Shown one piece after another: positions 38,316 through 51,209 of a DNA stretch of 64,000 nucleotides. The stretch is from Euwallacea fornicatus. Its lineage: Eukaryota; Arthropoda; Insecta; Coleoptera; Curculionidae. The stretch's first letter is position 1. The number at the start of each line of letters is the position of its first letter. Made by a program: the position numbers and the translations under genes. The notes under the pieces are model-generated. The model made no database searches, was not told where the DNA came from, and saw only the letters and a list, made by a program, of their open reading frames with translations. The stretch is taken from positions 186,001 through 250,000 of the forward strand of contig NW_027096071.1 in NCBI RefSeq assembly GCF_040115645.1, written 5' to 3'.

Positions 38316-38322
38316 AATTGAA
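38316..38322 (+). other. Clustered substitutions with a one-base deletion
   Basis: GACGATTTGCCGTTTAAGG reads GACGAATTGAATTTAAGG here: three substitutions and one deleted base within about eight positions, in a unit of 138 bp (38,199-38,336). The partner in the first 6.6-kb copy (about 31,677) is normal. Confidence 0.85.
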
Positions 38323-38892
38323 TTTAAGGCCTTATTATGCTTATTTTGCCAAAAGGAGACGATTTGAACAAAATTGGTTGTAGCGTTTGCGAGATATCGC
38401 CAAATCATAAGATTTGGCCAAAAAGTGCCGCTTCTATTAGAGCCAAATTGACGATTTGCCGTTTAAGGCCTTATTATGCTTATTTTGCCAAAAGGAGACG
38501 ATTTGAACAAAATTGCTTGTAGCGTTTGCGAGATATCGCCAAATCATAAGATTTGGCCAAAAAGTGCCGCTTCTATTAGAGCCAAATTGACGATTTGCCG
38601 TTTAAGGCCTTATTATGCTTATTTTGCCAAAAGGAGACGATTTGAACAAAATTGCTTGTAGCGTTTGCGAGATATCGCCAAATTGTACGATTTGGCCAAA
38701 AAGTGCCGCTTCTAGTAGAGCCAAATTGACGATTTGCCGTTTAAGGCCGTATTATGCTAATTTTGCCAAAAGGAGACGATTTGAACAAAATTGCTTGTAG
38801 CGTTTGCGAGATATCGCCAAATCATAAGATTTGGCCAAAAAGTGCCGCTTCTAGTAGAGCCAAATTGACGATTTGCCGTTTAAGGCCTTATT

Positions 38893-39726
38893 ATGCTTAT
38901 TTTGCCAAAAGGAGACGATTTGAACAATATTGGTTGTAGCGTTTGCGAGATATCGCCAAATTGTACGATTTGGCCAAAAAGTGCCGCTTCTATTAGAGCC
39001 AAATTGACGATTTGCCGTTTAAGGCCTTATTATGCTTATTTTGCCAAAAGGAGACGATATGAACAAAATTGGTTGTAGCGTTTGCGAGATATCGCCAAAT
39101 TGTACGATTTGGCCAAAAAGTGCCGCTTCTAGTAGAGCCAAATTAACGATTTGCCGTTTAAGGCCTTATTATGCTTATTTTGCCAAAAGGAGACGATTTG
39201 AACAAAATTGGTTGTAGCGTTTGCGAGATATCGCCAAATTGTAAAATTTGGCCAAAAATTGCCGCTTCTAGTAGAGCCAAATTGACGATTTGCCGTTTAA
39301 GGCCTTATTATGCTTATTTTGCCAAAAGGAGACGATTTGAACAAAATTGCTTGTAGCGTTTGCGAGATATCGCCAAATCATAAGATTTGGCCAAAAACTG
39401 CCGCTTCTATTAGAGTCAAATTGACGATTTGCCGTTTAAGGCCTTATTATACTTATTTTGCCAAAAGGAGACGATTTGAACAAAATTGGTTGTAGCGTTT
39501 GCGAGATATCGCCAAATCATAAGATTTGGCCAAAAAGTGCCGCTTCTATTAGAGCCAAATTGACGATTTGCCGTTTAAGGCCTTATTATGCTTATTTTGC
39601 CAAAAGGAGACGATTTGAACAAAATTGGTTGTAGCGTTTGCGAGATATCGCCAAATTGTACGATTTGGCCAAAAAGTGCCGCTTCTATAAGAGCCAAATT
39701 GACGATTTGCCGTTTAAGGCCTTATT
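38893..39726 (+). repeat. Six-unit block, copy 3 of 3
   Basis: Carries all markers of 32,255-33,088, including GAGTCAAATTG near 39,415. It lies inside the second copy of the 6.6-kb repeat, so it was copied along with it. Confidence 0.85.
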
Positions 39727-40143
39727 ATGCTTATTTTGCCAAAAGGAGACGATTTGAACAAAATTGGTTGTAGCGTTTGCGAGATATCGCCAAATCATAA
39801 GATTTGGCCAAAAAGTGCCGCTTCTATTAGAGCCAAATTGACGATTTGCCGTTTAAGGCCTTATTATGCTTATTTTGCCAAAAGGAGACGATTTGAACAA
39901 AATTGGTTGTAGCGTTTGCGAGATATCGCCAAATTGTACAATTTGGCCAAAAAGTGCCGCTTCTATTAGAGCCAAATTGACGATTTGCCGTTTAAGGCCT
40001 TATTATGCTTATTTTGCCAAAAGGAGACGATTTGAACAAAATTGGTTATAGCGTTTGCGAGATATCGCCAAATCATAAGATTTGGCCAAAAAGTGCCGCT
40101 TCTATTAGAGCCAAATTGACGATTTGCCGTTTAAGGCCTTATT

Positions 40144-40388
40144 ATGCTTATTTTGCCAAAGGAGACGATTTGAACAAAATTGGTTGAAGCGTTGGCGAAA
40201 TAACGCCAAATCGTGGTTTTCGGGCAATTTCCGACGAAACTCGCCGATTTCACGGATTTGACTATTTTTAAGCTCAGTATTGTTAAGAATGACGGAAATA
40301 GCACGAAATCGTACGATTTACACGATTTGGTCAAAAAGTGCCGCTTCTATTAGAGCCAAATTGACGATTTGCCGTTTAAGGCCTTATT
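40144..40388 (+). repeat. L unit 16 (245 bp)
   Basis: Copy of the unit at 33,506, with the same missing A and the same recombinant 3' part, 6,638 bp on. Confidence 0.92.
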
Positions 40389-42473
40389 ATGCTTATTTTG
40401 CCAAAAGGAGACGATTTGAACAAAATTGCTTGTAGCGTTTGCGAGATATCGCCAAATCATAAGATTTGGCCAAAAAGTGCCGCTTCTATTAGAGCCAAAT
40501 TGACGATTTGCCGTTTAAGGCCTTATTATGCTTATTTTGCCAAAAGGAGACGATTTGAACAAAATTGGTTGTAGCGTTTGCGAGATATCGCCAAATTGTA
40601 CAATTTGGCCAAAAAGTGCCGCTTCTATTAGAGCCAAATTGACGATTTGCCGTTTAAGGCCTTATTATGCTTATTTTGCCAAAAGGAGACGATTTGAACA
40701 AAATTGGTTGTAGCGTTTGCGAGATATCGCCAAATTGTACGATTTGGCCAAAAAGTGCCGGTTCTAGTAGAGCCAAATTGACGATTTGCCGTTTAAGGCC
40801 TTATTATGCTTATTTTGCCAAAAGGAGACGATTTGAACAAAATTGGTTGTAGCGTTTGCGAGATATCGCCAAATCATAAGATTTGCCCAAAAAGTGCCGC
40901 TTCTATTAGAGCCAAATTGACGATTTGCCGTTTAAGGCCTTATTATGCTTATTTTGCCAAAAGGAGACGATTTGAACAAAATTGGTTGTAGCGTTTGCGA
41001 GATATCACCAAATTGTACAATTTGGCCAAAAAGTGCCGCTTCTATTAGAGCCAAATTGACGATTTGCCGTTTAAGGCCTTATTATGCTTATTTTGCCAAA
41101 AGGAGACGATTTGAACAAAATTGGTTGTAGCGTTTGCGAGATATCGCCAAATTGTACAATTTGGCCAAAAAGTGCTGCTTCTATAAGAGCCAAATTGACG
41201 ATTTGCCGTTTAAGGCCTTATTATGCTTATTTTGCCAAAAGGAGACGATTTGAACAAAATTGGTTGTAGCGTTTGCGAGATATCGCCAAATTGTACGATT
41301 TGGCCAAAAAGTGCCGCTTCTAGTAGAGCCAAATTGACGATTTGCCGTTTAAGGCCGTATTATGCTAATTTTGCCGAAAGGAGACGATTTGAACAAAATT
41401 GCTTGTAGCGTTTGCGAGATATCGCCAAATCATAAGATTTGGCCAAAAAGTGCCGCTTCTATTAGAGCCAAATTGACGATTTGCCGTTTAAGGCCTTATT
41501 ATGCTTATTTTGCCAAAAGGAGACGATTTGAACAAAATTGGTTGTAGCGTTTGCGAGATATCGCCAAATCATAAGATTTGGCCAAAAAGTGCCGCTTCTA
41601 TTAGAGCCAAATTGACGATTTGCCGTTTAAGGCCTTATTATGCTTATTTTGCCAAAAGGAGACGATTTGAACAAAATTGCTTGTAGCGTTTGCGAGATAT
41701 CGCCAAATCATAAGATTTGGCCAAAAAGTGCCGCTTCTATTAGAGCCAAATTGACGATTTGCCGTTTAAGGCCTTATTATGCTTATTTTGCCAAAAGGAG
41801 ACGATTTGAACAAAATTGGTTGTAGCGTTTGCGAGATATCGCCAAATTGTACGATTTGGCCAAAAAGTGCCGCTTCTAGTAGAGCCAAATTGACGATTTG
41901 CCGTTTAAGGCCGTATTATGCTAATTTTGCCAAAAGGAGACGATTTGAACAAAATTGCTTGTAGCGTTTGCGAGATATCGCCAAATCATAAGATTTGGCC
42001 AAAAAGTGCCGCTTCTATTAGAGCCAAATTGACGATTTGCCGTTTAAGGCCTTATTATGCTTATTTTGCCAAAAGGAGACGATTTGAACAAAATTGGTTG
42101 TAGCGTTTGCGAGATATCGCCAAATTGTACGATTTGGCCAAAAAGTGCCGCTTCTAGTAGAGCCAAATTGACGATTTGCCGTTTAAGGCCGTATTATGCT
42201 TATTTTGCCAAAAGGAGACGATTTGAACAAAATTGGTTGTAGCGTTTGCGAGATATCGCCAAATTGTACGATTTGGCCAAAAAGTGCCGCTTCTAGTAGA
42301 GCCAAATTGACGATTTGCCGTTTAAGGCCGTATTATGCTAATTTTGCCGAAAGGAGACGATTTGAACAAAATTGCTTGTAGCGTTTGCGAGATATCGCCA
42401 AATCATAAGATTTGGCCAAAAAGTGCCGCTTCTATTAGAGCCAAATTGACGATTTGCCGTTTAAGGCCTTATT

Positions 42474-43029
42474 ATGCTTATTTTGCCAAAAGGAGACGAT
42501 TTGAACAAAATTGGTTGTAGCGTTTGCGAGATATCGCCAAATTGTACGATTTGGCCAAAAAGTGCCGCTTCTAGTAGAGCCAAATTGACGATTTGCCGTT
42601 TAAGGCCGTATTATGGTAATTTTGCCAAAAGGAGACGATTTGAACAAAATTGCTTGTAGCGTTTGCGAGATATCGCCAAATCATAAGATTTGGCCAAAAA
42701 GTGCCGCTTCTAGTAGAGCCAAATTGACGATTTGCCGTTTAAGGCCGTATTATGCTAATTTTGCCAAAAGGAGACGATTTGAACAAAATTGGTTGTAGCG
42801 TTTGCGAGATATCGCCAAATTGTACGATTTGGCCAAAAAGTGCCGCTTCTAGTAGAGCCAAATTGACGATTTGCCGTTTAAGGCCGTATTATGCTAATTT
42901 TGCCGAAAGGAGACGATTTGAACAAAATTGCTTGTAGCGTTTGCGAGATATCGCCAAATCATAAGATTTGGCCAAAAAGTGCCGCTTCTATTAGAGCCAA
43001 ATTGACGATTTGCCGTTTAAGGCCTTATT
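42474..43029 (+). repeat. ATGGTAA cassette, copy 5 of 7
   Basis: The 6,638-bp partner of copy 4. Confidence 0.87.
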
Positions 43030-43863
43030 ATGCTTATTTTGCCAAAAGGAGACGATTTGAACAAAATTGGTTGTAGCGTTTGCGAGATATCGCCAAATTG
43101 TACAATTTGGTCAAAAAGTGCCGCTTCTATTAGAGCCAACTTGACGATTTGCCGTTTAAGGCCTTATTATGCTTATTTTGCCAAAAGGAGACGATTTGAA
43201 CAAAATTGGTTGTAGCGTTTGCGAGATATCGCCAAATCATAAGATTTGGCCAAAAAGTGCCGCTTCTATTAGAGCCAAAATGACGATTTGCCGTTTAAGG
43301 CCTTATTATGCTTATTTTGCCAAAAGGAGACGATTTGAACAAAATTGGTTGTAGCGTTTGCGAGATATCGCCAAATCATAAGATTTGGCCAAAAAGTGCC
43401 GCTTCTATTAGAGCCAAATTGACGATTTGCCGTTTAAGGCCTTATTATGCTTATTTTGCCAAAAGGAGACGATTTGAACAAAATTGGTTGTAGCGTTTGC
43501 GAGATATCGCCAAATTGTACGATTTGGCCAAAAAGTGCCGCTTCTAGTAGAGCCAAATTGACGATTTGCCGTTTAAGGCCTTATTATGCTTATTTTGCCA
43601 AAAGGAGACGATTTGAACAAAATTGGTTGTAGCGTTTGCGAGATATCGCCAAATCATAAGATTTGTCCAAAAAGTGCCGCTTCTATTAGAGCCAAATTGA
43701 CGATTTGCCGTTTAAGGCCTTATTATGCTTATTTTGCCAAAAGGAGACGATTTGAACAAAATTGGTTGTAGCGTTTGCGAGATATCGCCAAATCATAAGA
43801 TTTGGCCAAAAAGTGCCGCTTCTATTAAAGCCAAATTGACGATTTGCCGTTTAAGGCCTTATT

Positions 43864-44109
43864 ATGCTTATTTTGCCAAAAGGAGACGATTTGAACAAAA
43901 TTGGTTGAAGCGTTGGCGAAATAACGCCAAATCGTGGTTTTCGGGCAATTTCCGACGAAACTCGCCGATTTCACGGATTTGACTATTTTTAAGCTCAGTA
44001 TTGTTAAGAATGACGGAAATAGCACGAAATCGTACGATTTACACGATTTGGTCAAAAAGTGCTGCTTCTATAAGAGCCAAATTGACGATTTGCCGTTTAA
44101 GGCCTTATT
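43864..44109 (+). repeat. L unit 17 (246 bp, a type)
   Basis: a-type after an ATTAAAGCC unit. Followed by H and W, not by P and D. Confidence 0.92.
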
Positions 44110-44526
44110 ATGCTTATTTTGCCAAAAGGAGACGATTTGAACAAAATTGGTTGTAGCGTTTGCGAGATATCGCCAAATCATAAGATTTGGCCAAAAAGTG
44201 CCGCTTCTATTAGAGCCAAATTGACGATTTGCCGTTTAAGGCCTTATTATGCTTATTTTGCCAAAAGGAGACGATTTGAACAAAATTGGTTGTAGCGTTT
44301 GCGAGATATCGCCAAATTGTACAATTTGGTCAAAAAGTGCCGCTTCTATTAGAGCCAACTTGACGATTTGCCGTTTAAGGCCTTATTATGCTTATTTTGC
44401 CAAAAGGAGACGATTTGAACAAAATTGGTTGTAGCGTTTGCGAGATATCGCCAAATTGTACGATTTGGCCAAAAAGTGCCGCTTCTATTAGAGCCAAATT
44501 GACGATTTGCCGTTTAAGGCCTTATT

Positions 44527-45360
44527 ATGCTTATTTTGCCAAAAGGAGACGATTTGAACAAAATTGGTTGTAGCGTTTGCGAGATATCGCCAAATTGTAC
44601 GATTTGGCCAAAAAGTGCCGCTTCTAGTAGAGCCAAATTGACGATTTGCCGTTTAAGGCCTTATTATGCTTATTTTGCCAAAAGGAGACGATTTGAACAA
44701 AATTGGTTGTAGCGTTTGCGAGATATCGCCAAATTGTGCGATTTGGCCAAAAAGTGCCGCTTCTAGTAGAGCCAAATTGACGATTTGCCGTTTAAGGCCG
44801 TATTATGCTAATTTTGCCGAAAGGAGACGATTTGAACAAAATTGCTTGTAGCGTTTGCGAGATATCGCCAAATCATAAGATTTGGCCAAAAAGTGCCGCT
44901 TCTATTAGAGCCAAATTGACGATTTGCCGTTTAAGGCCTTATTATGCTTATTTTGCCAAAAGGAGACGATTTGAACAAAATTGGTTGTAGCGTTTGCGAG
45001 ATATCGCCAAATTGTACGATTTGGCCTAAAAGTGCCGCTTCTAGTAGAGCCAAATTGACGATTTGCCGTTTAAGGCCGTATTATGCTAATTTTGCCGAAA
45101 GGAGACGATTTGAACAAAATTGGTTGTAGCGTTTGCGAGATATCGCCAAATTGTACGATTTGGCCTAAAAGTGCCGCTTCTAGTAGAGCCAAATTGACGA
45201 TTTGCCGTTTAAGGCCGTATTATGCTAATTTTGCCGAAAGGAGACGATTTGAACAAAATTGCTTGTAGCGTTTGCGAGATATCGCCAAATCATAAGATTT
45301 GGCCAAAAAGTGCCGCTTCTATTAGAGCCAAATTGACGATTTGCCGTTTAAGGCCTTATT
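44527..45360 (+). repeat. Copy of 1,150-1,983 at offset 43,377
   Basis: Contains the GTGC-loop unit and both GGCCTAAAAG units in the same order as 1,150-1,983. It shares the offset of the block at 45,778. Between them, 45,361-45,777 has W, T and H where 1,984-2,400 has T, H and T, so that patch has been exchanged. Confidence 0.8.
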
Positions 45361-45777
45361 ATGCTTATTTTGCCAAAAGGAGACGATTTGAACAAAATTG
45401 GTTGTAGCGTTTGCGAGATATCGCCAAATTGTACAATTTGGTCAAAAAGTGCCGCTTCTATTAGAGCCAACTTGACGATTTGCCGTTTAAGTCCTTATTA
45501 TGCTTATTTTGCCAAAAGGAGACGATTTGAACAAAATTGGTTGTAGCGTTTGCGAGATATCGCCAAATTGTACGATTTGGCCAAAAAGTGCCGCTTCTAG
45601 TAGAGCCAAATTGACGATTTGCCGTTTAAGGCCGTATTATGCTAATTTTGCCGAAAGGAGACGATTTGAACAAAATTGCTTGTAGCGTTTGCGAGATATC
45701 GCCAAATCATAAGATTTGGCCAAAAAGTGCCGCTTCTATTAGAGCCAAATTGACGATTTGCCGTTTAAGGCCTTATT

Positions 45778-46611
45778 ATGCTTATTTTGCCAAAAGGAGA
45801 CGATTTGAACAAAATTGGTTGTAGCGTTTGCGAGATATCGCCAAATTGTACGATTTGGCCAAAAAGTGCCGCTTCTAGTAGAGCCAAATTGACGATTTGC
45901 CGTTTAAGGCCTTATTATGCTTATTTTGCCAAAAGGAGACGATTTGAACAAAATTGGTTGTAGCGTTTGCGAGATATCGCCAAATCATAAGATTTGTCCA
46001 AAAAGTGCCGCTTCTATTAGAGCCAAATTGACGATTTGCCGTTTAAGGCCTTATTATGCTTATTTTGCCAAAAGGAGACGATTTGAACAAAATTGGTTGT
46101 AGCGTTTGCGAGATATCGCCAAATTGTACGATTTGGCCAAAAAGTGCCGCTTCTAGTAGAGCCAAATTGACGATTTGCCGTTTAAGGCCGTATTATGCTA
46201 ATTTTGCCAAAAGGAGACGATTTGAACAACATTGCTTGTAGCGTTTGCGAGATATCGCCAAATTGTACGATTTGGCCAAAAAGTGCCGCTTCTATTAGAG
46301 CCAAATTGACCATTTGCCGTTTAAGGCCTTATTATGCTTATTTTGCCAAAAGGAGACGATTTGAACAAAATTGGTTGTAGCGTTTGCGAGATATCGCCAA
46401 ATTGTACAATTTGGTCAAAAAGTGCCGCTTCTATTAGAGCCAACTTGACGATTTGCCGTTTAAGGCCTTATTATGCTTATTTTGCCAAAAGGAGACGATT
46501 TGAACAAAATTGGTTGTAGCGTTTGCGAGATATCGCCAAATCATAAGATTTGGCCAAAAAGTGCCGCTTCTATTAGAGCCAAATTGACGATTTGCCGTTT
46601 AAGGCCTTATT
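45778..46611 (+). repeat. Six-unit block, copy 3 of 3
   Basis: Copy of 2,401-3,234 at an offset of 43,377 bp. The similarity continues at the same offset to about 47,445, with a W, K, H series matching 3,652-4,068. Confidence 0.85.
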
Positions 46612-46951
46612 ATGCTTATTTTGCCAAAAGGAGACGATTTGAACAAAATTGGTTGTAGCGTTTGCGAGATATCGCCAAATTGTACGATTTGGCCAAAAAG
46701 TGCCGCTTCTAGTAGAGCCAAATTGACGATTTGCCGTTTAAGGCCGTATTATGCTAATTTTGCCAAAAGGAGACGATTTGAACAAAATTGGTTGTAGCGT
46801 TTGCGAGATATCGCCAAATTGTACGATTTGGCCAAAAAGTGCCGCTTCTAGTAGAGCCAAATTGACGATTTGCCGTTTAAGGCCGTATTATGCTAATTTT
46901 GCCGAAAGGAGACGATTTGAACAAAATTGCTTGTAGCGTTTGCGAGATATC

Positions 46952-46971
46952 GCCAAATCGTAAGATTTGGC
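46952..46971 (+). other. H-arm hairpin with GTAA loop
   Basis: GCCAAATC-GTAA-GATTTGGC, an H hairpin with the loop changed from ATAA to GTAA. I noticed only this copy. The 8-4-8 geometry is unchanged. Confidence 0.75.
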
Positions 46972-47445
46972 CAAAAAGTGCCGCTTCTATTAGAGCCAAA
47001 TTGACGATTTGCCGTTTAAGGCCTTATTATGCTTATTTTGCCAAAAGGAGACGATTTGAACAAAATTGGTTGTAGCGTTTGCGAGATATCGCCAAATTGT
47101 ACAATTTGGTCAAAAAGTGCCGCTTCTATTAGAGCCAACTTGACGATTTGCCGTTTAAGGCCTTATTATGCTTATTTTGCCAAAAGGAGACGATTTGAAC
47201 AAAATTGGTTGTAGCGTTTGCGAGATATCGCCAAATCATAAGATTTGGCCAAAAAGTGCCGCTTCTATTAGAGCCAAAATGACGATTTGCCGTTTAAGGC
47301 CTTATTATGCTTATTTTGCCAAAAGGAGACGATTTGAACAAAATTGGTTGTAGCGTTTGCGAGATATCGCCAAATCATAAGATTTGGCCAAAAAGTGCCG
47401 CTTCTATTAGAGCCAAATTGACGATTTGCCGTTTAAGGCCTTATT

Positions 47446-47691
47446 ATGCTTATTTTGCCAAAAGGAGACGATTTGAACAAAATTGGTTGTAGCGTTGGCG
47501 AAATAACGCCAAATCGTGGTTTTCGGGCAATTTCCGACGAAACTCGCCGATTTCACGGATTTGACTATTTTTAAGCTCAGTATTGTTAAGAATGACGGAA
47601 ATAGCACGAAATCGTACGATTTACACGATTTGGTCAAAAAGTGCCGCTTCTATAAGAGCCAAATTGACGATTTGCCGTTTAAGGCCTTATT
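47446..47691 (+). repeat. L unit 18 (246 bp, b-like)
   Basis: GTTGTAGCG and GTGCCGCTTCTATAAG as in the b type, but with AAAAGGAGACG instead of AAAAGATGACG. It follows an ordinary H unit. It is intermediate between a and b, or a recombinant of b with a short unit. Confidence 0.9.
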
Positions 47692-47830
47692 ATGCTTATT
47701 TTGCCAAAAGGAGACGATTTGAACAAAATTGGTTGTAGCGTTTGCGAGATATCGCCAAATCATAAGATTTGGCCAAAAAGTGCCGCTTCTATTAAAGCCA
47801 AATTGACGATTTGCCGTTTAAGGCCTTATT

Positions 47831-48076
47831 ATGCTTATTTTGCCAAAAGGAGACGATTTGAACAAAATTGGTTGAAGCGTTGGCGAAATAACGCCAAATC
47901 GTGGTTTTCGGGCAATTTCCGACGAAACTCGCCGATTTCACGGATTTGACTATTTTTAAGCTCAGTATTGTTAAGAATGACGGAAATAGCACGAAATCGT
48001 ACGATTTACACGATTTGGTCAAAAAGTGCTGCTTCTATAAGAGCCAAATTGACGATTTGCCGTTTAAGGCCTTATT
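47831..48076 (+). repeat. L unit 19 (246 bp, a type)
   Basis: a-type, 385 bp after the copy at 47,446. Followed by H, P and D. Confidence 0.92.
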
Positions 48077-48215
48077 ATGCTTATTTTGCCAAAAGGAGAC
48101 GATTTGAACAAAATTGGTTGTAGCGTTTGCGAGATATCGCCAAATCATAAGATTTGGCCAAAAAGTGCCGCTTCTATTAGAGCCAAATTGACGATTTGCC
48201 GTTTAAGGCCTTATT

Positions 48216-48493
48216 ATGCTTATTTTGCCAAAAGGAGACGATTTGAACAAAATTGGTTGTAGCGTTTGCGAGATATCGCCAAATTGTACAATTTGGCCAA
48301 AAAGTGCCGCTTCTATTAGAGCCAAATTGACGATTTGCCGTTTAAGGCCTTATTATGCTTATTTTGCTAAAAGGAGACGATTTGAACAAAATTGATTTTA
48401 GCGTTTGCGAGATATCGCCAAATCATAAGATTTGGCCAAAAAGTGCCGCTTCTATTAGAGCCAAATTGACGATTTGCCGTTTAAGGCCTTATT
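48216..48493 (+). repeat. P-D unit pair, copy 6 of 8
   Basis: Same pair, 524-bp spacing from the L unit at 47,831. Followed by an ATTAAAGCC unit and another L, as at 4,732-5,116. Confidence 0.88.
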
Positions 48494-48632
48494 ATGCTTA
48501 TTTTGCCAAAAGGAGACGATTTGAACAAAATTGGTTGTAGCGTTTGCGAGATATCGCCAAATCATAAGATTTGGCCAAAAAGTGCCGCTTCTATTAAAGC
48601 CAAATTGACGATTTGCCGTTTAAGGCCTTATT

Positions 48633-48878
48633 ATGCTTATTTTGCCAAAAGGAGACGATTTGAACAAAATTGGTTGAAGCGTTGGCGAAATAACGCCAAA
48701 TCGTGGTTTTCGGGCAATTTCCGACGAAACTCGCCGATTTCACGGATTTGACTATTTTTAAGCTCAGTATTGTTAAGAATGACGGAAATAGCACGAAATC
48801 GTACGATTTACACGATTTGGTCAAAAAGTGCTGCTTCTATAAGAGCCAAATTGACGATTTGCCGTTTAAGGCCTTATT
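48633..48878 (+). repeat. L unit 20 (246 bp, a type)
   Basis: a-type after an ATTAAAGCC unit. Followed by T, as for the copy at 4,871. Confidence 0.92.
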
Positions 48879-50407
48879 ATGCTTATTTTGCCAAAAGGAG
48901 ACGATTTGAACAAAATTGGTTGTAGCGTTTGCGAGATATCGCCAAATTGTACGATTTGGCCAAAAAGTGCCGCTTCTAGTAGAGCCAAATTGACGATTTG
49001 CCGTTTAAGGCCGTATTATGCTAATTTTGCCAAAAGGAGACGATTTGAACAAAATTGCTTGTAGCGTTTGCGAGATATCGCCAAATCATAAGATTTGGCC
49101 AAAAAGTGCCGCTTCTATTAGAGCCAAATTGACGATTTGCCGTTTAAGGCCTTATTATGCTTATTTTGCCAAAAGGAGACGATTTGAACAAAATTGCTTG
49201 TAGCGTTTGCGAGATATCGCCAAATCATAAGATTTGGCCAAAAAGTGCCGCTTCTATTAGAGCCAAATTGACGATTTGCCGTTTAAGGCCTTATTATGCT
49301 TATTTTGCCAAAAGGCGACGATTTGAACAAAATTGGTTGTAGCGTTTGCGAGATATCGCCAAATTGTACGATTTGGCCAAAAAGTGCCGCTTCTAGTAGA
49401 GCCAAATTGACGATTTGCCGTTTAAGGCCGTATTATGCTAATTTTGCCAAAAGGAGACGATTTGAACAAAATTGCTTGTAGCGTTTGCGAGATATCGCCA
49501 AATCATAAGATTTGGCCAAAAAGTGCCGCTTCTATTAGAGCCAAATTGACGATTTGCCGTTTAAGGCCTTATTATGCTTATTTTGCCAAAAGGAGACGAT
49601 TTGAACAAAATTGGTTGTAGCGTTTGCGAGATATCGCCAAATTGTACGATTTGGCCAAAAAGTGCCGCTTCTAGTAGAGCCAAATTGACGATTTGCCGTT
49701 TAAGGCCGTATTATGCTTATTTTGCCAAAAGGAGACGATTTGAACAAAATTGGTTGTAGCGTTTGCGAGATATCGCCAAATTGTACGATTTGGCCAAAAA
49801 GTGCCGCTTCTAGTAGAGCCAAATTGACGATTTGCCGTTTAAGGCCGTATTATGCTAATTTTGCCGAAAGGAGACGATTTGAACAAAATTGCTTGTAGCG
49901 TTTGCGAGATATCGCCAAATCATAAGATTTGGCCAAAAAGTGCCGCTTCTATTAGAGCCAAATTGACGATTTGCCGTTTAAGGCCTTATTATGCTTATTT
50001 TGCCAAAAGGAGACGATTTGAACAAAATTGGTTGTAGCGTTTGCGAGATATCGCCAAATCATAAGATTTGGCCAAAAAGTGCCGCTTCTATTAGAGCCAA
50101 AATGACGATTTGCCGTTTAAGGCCTTATTATGCTTATTTTGCCAAAAGGAGACGATTTGAACAAAATTGGTTGTAGCGTTTGCGAGATATCGCCAAATCA
50201 TAAGATTTGGCCAAAAAGTGCCGCTTCTATAAGAGCCAAATTGACGATTTGCCGTTTAAGGCCTTATTATGCTTATTTTGCCAAAAGGAGACGATTTGAA
50301 CAAAATTGGTTGTAGCGTTTGCGAGATATCGCCAAATCATAAGATTTGGCCAAAAAGTGCCGCTTCTATTAAAGCCAAATTGACGATTTGCCGTTTAAGG
50401 CCTTATT

Positions 50408-50653
50408 ATGCTTATTTTGCCAAAAGGAGACGATTTGAACAAAATTGGTTGAAGCGTTGGCGAAATAACGCCAAATCGTGGTTTTCGGGCAATTTCCGAC
50501 GAAACTCGCCGATTTCACGGATTTGACTATTTTTAAGCTCAGTATTGTTAAGAATGACGGAAATAGCACGAAATCGTACGATTTACACGATTTGGTCAAA
50601 AAGTGCTGCTTCTATAAGAGCCAAATTGACGATTTGCCGTTTAAGGCCTTATT
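50408..50653 (+). repeat. L unit 21 (246 bp, a type)
   Basis: a-type, the 2,577-bp partner of the copy at 47,831. Confidence 0.92.
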
Positions 50654-50792
50654 ATGCTTATTTTGCCAAAAGGAGACGATTTGAACAAAATTGGTTGTAG
50701 CGTTTGCGAGATATCGCCAAATCATAAGATTTGGCCAAAAAGTGCCGCTTCTATTAGAGCCAAATTGACGATTTGCCGTTTAAGGCCTTATT

Positions 50793-51070
50793 ATGCTTAT
50801 TTTGCCAAAAGGAGACGATTTGAACAAAATTGGTTGTAGCGTTTGCGAGATATCGCCAAATTGTACAATTTGGCCAAAAAGTGCCGCTTCTATTAGAGCC
50901 AAATTGACGATTTGCCGTTTAAGGCCTTATTATGCTTATTTTGCTAAAAGGAGACGATTTGAACAAAATTGATTTTAGCGTTTGCGAGATATCGCCAAAT
51001 CATAAGATTTGGCCAAAAAGTGCCGCTTCTATTAGAGCCAAATTGACGATTTGCCGTTTAAGGCCTTATT
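50793..51070 (+). repeat. P-D unit pair, copy 7 of 8
   Basis: The 2,577-bp partner of copy 6. Confidence 0.88.
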
Positions 51071-51209
51071 ATGCTTATTTTGCCAAAAGGAGACGATTTG
51101 AACAAAATTGGTTGTAGCGTTTGCGAGATATCGCCAAATCATAAGATTTGGCCAAAAAGTGCCGCTTCTATTAAAGCCAAATTGACGATTTGCCGTTTAA
51201 GGCCTTATT

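Larger units (their letters stand above)
36809..43446 (+). repeat. 6.6-kb tandem higher-order unit, copy 2 (6,638 bp)
   Basis: Second copy of 30,170-36,808. The only differences I noticed are the small cluster at 38,316-38,322, which includes a one-base deletion and explains the 1-bp shorter length. Similarity to copy 1 ends near 43,540. Confidence 0.9.
47692..50268 (+). repeat. 2,577-bp tandem higher-order unit, copy 1
   Basis: Fifteen short units and two L units, then a second copy at 50,269. Shared markers include the D unit (48,355 and 50,932) and AAAGGCGACG (about 49,312 and 51,889). Similarity ends near 50,090, where this copy has CCAAAATGACG. Confidence 0.9.
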
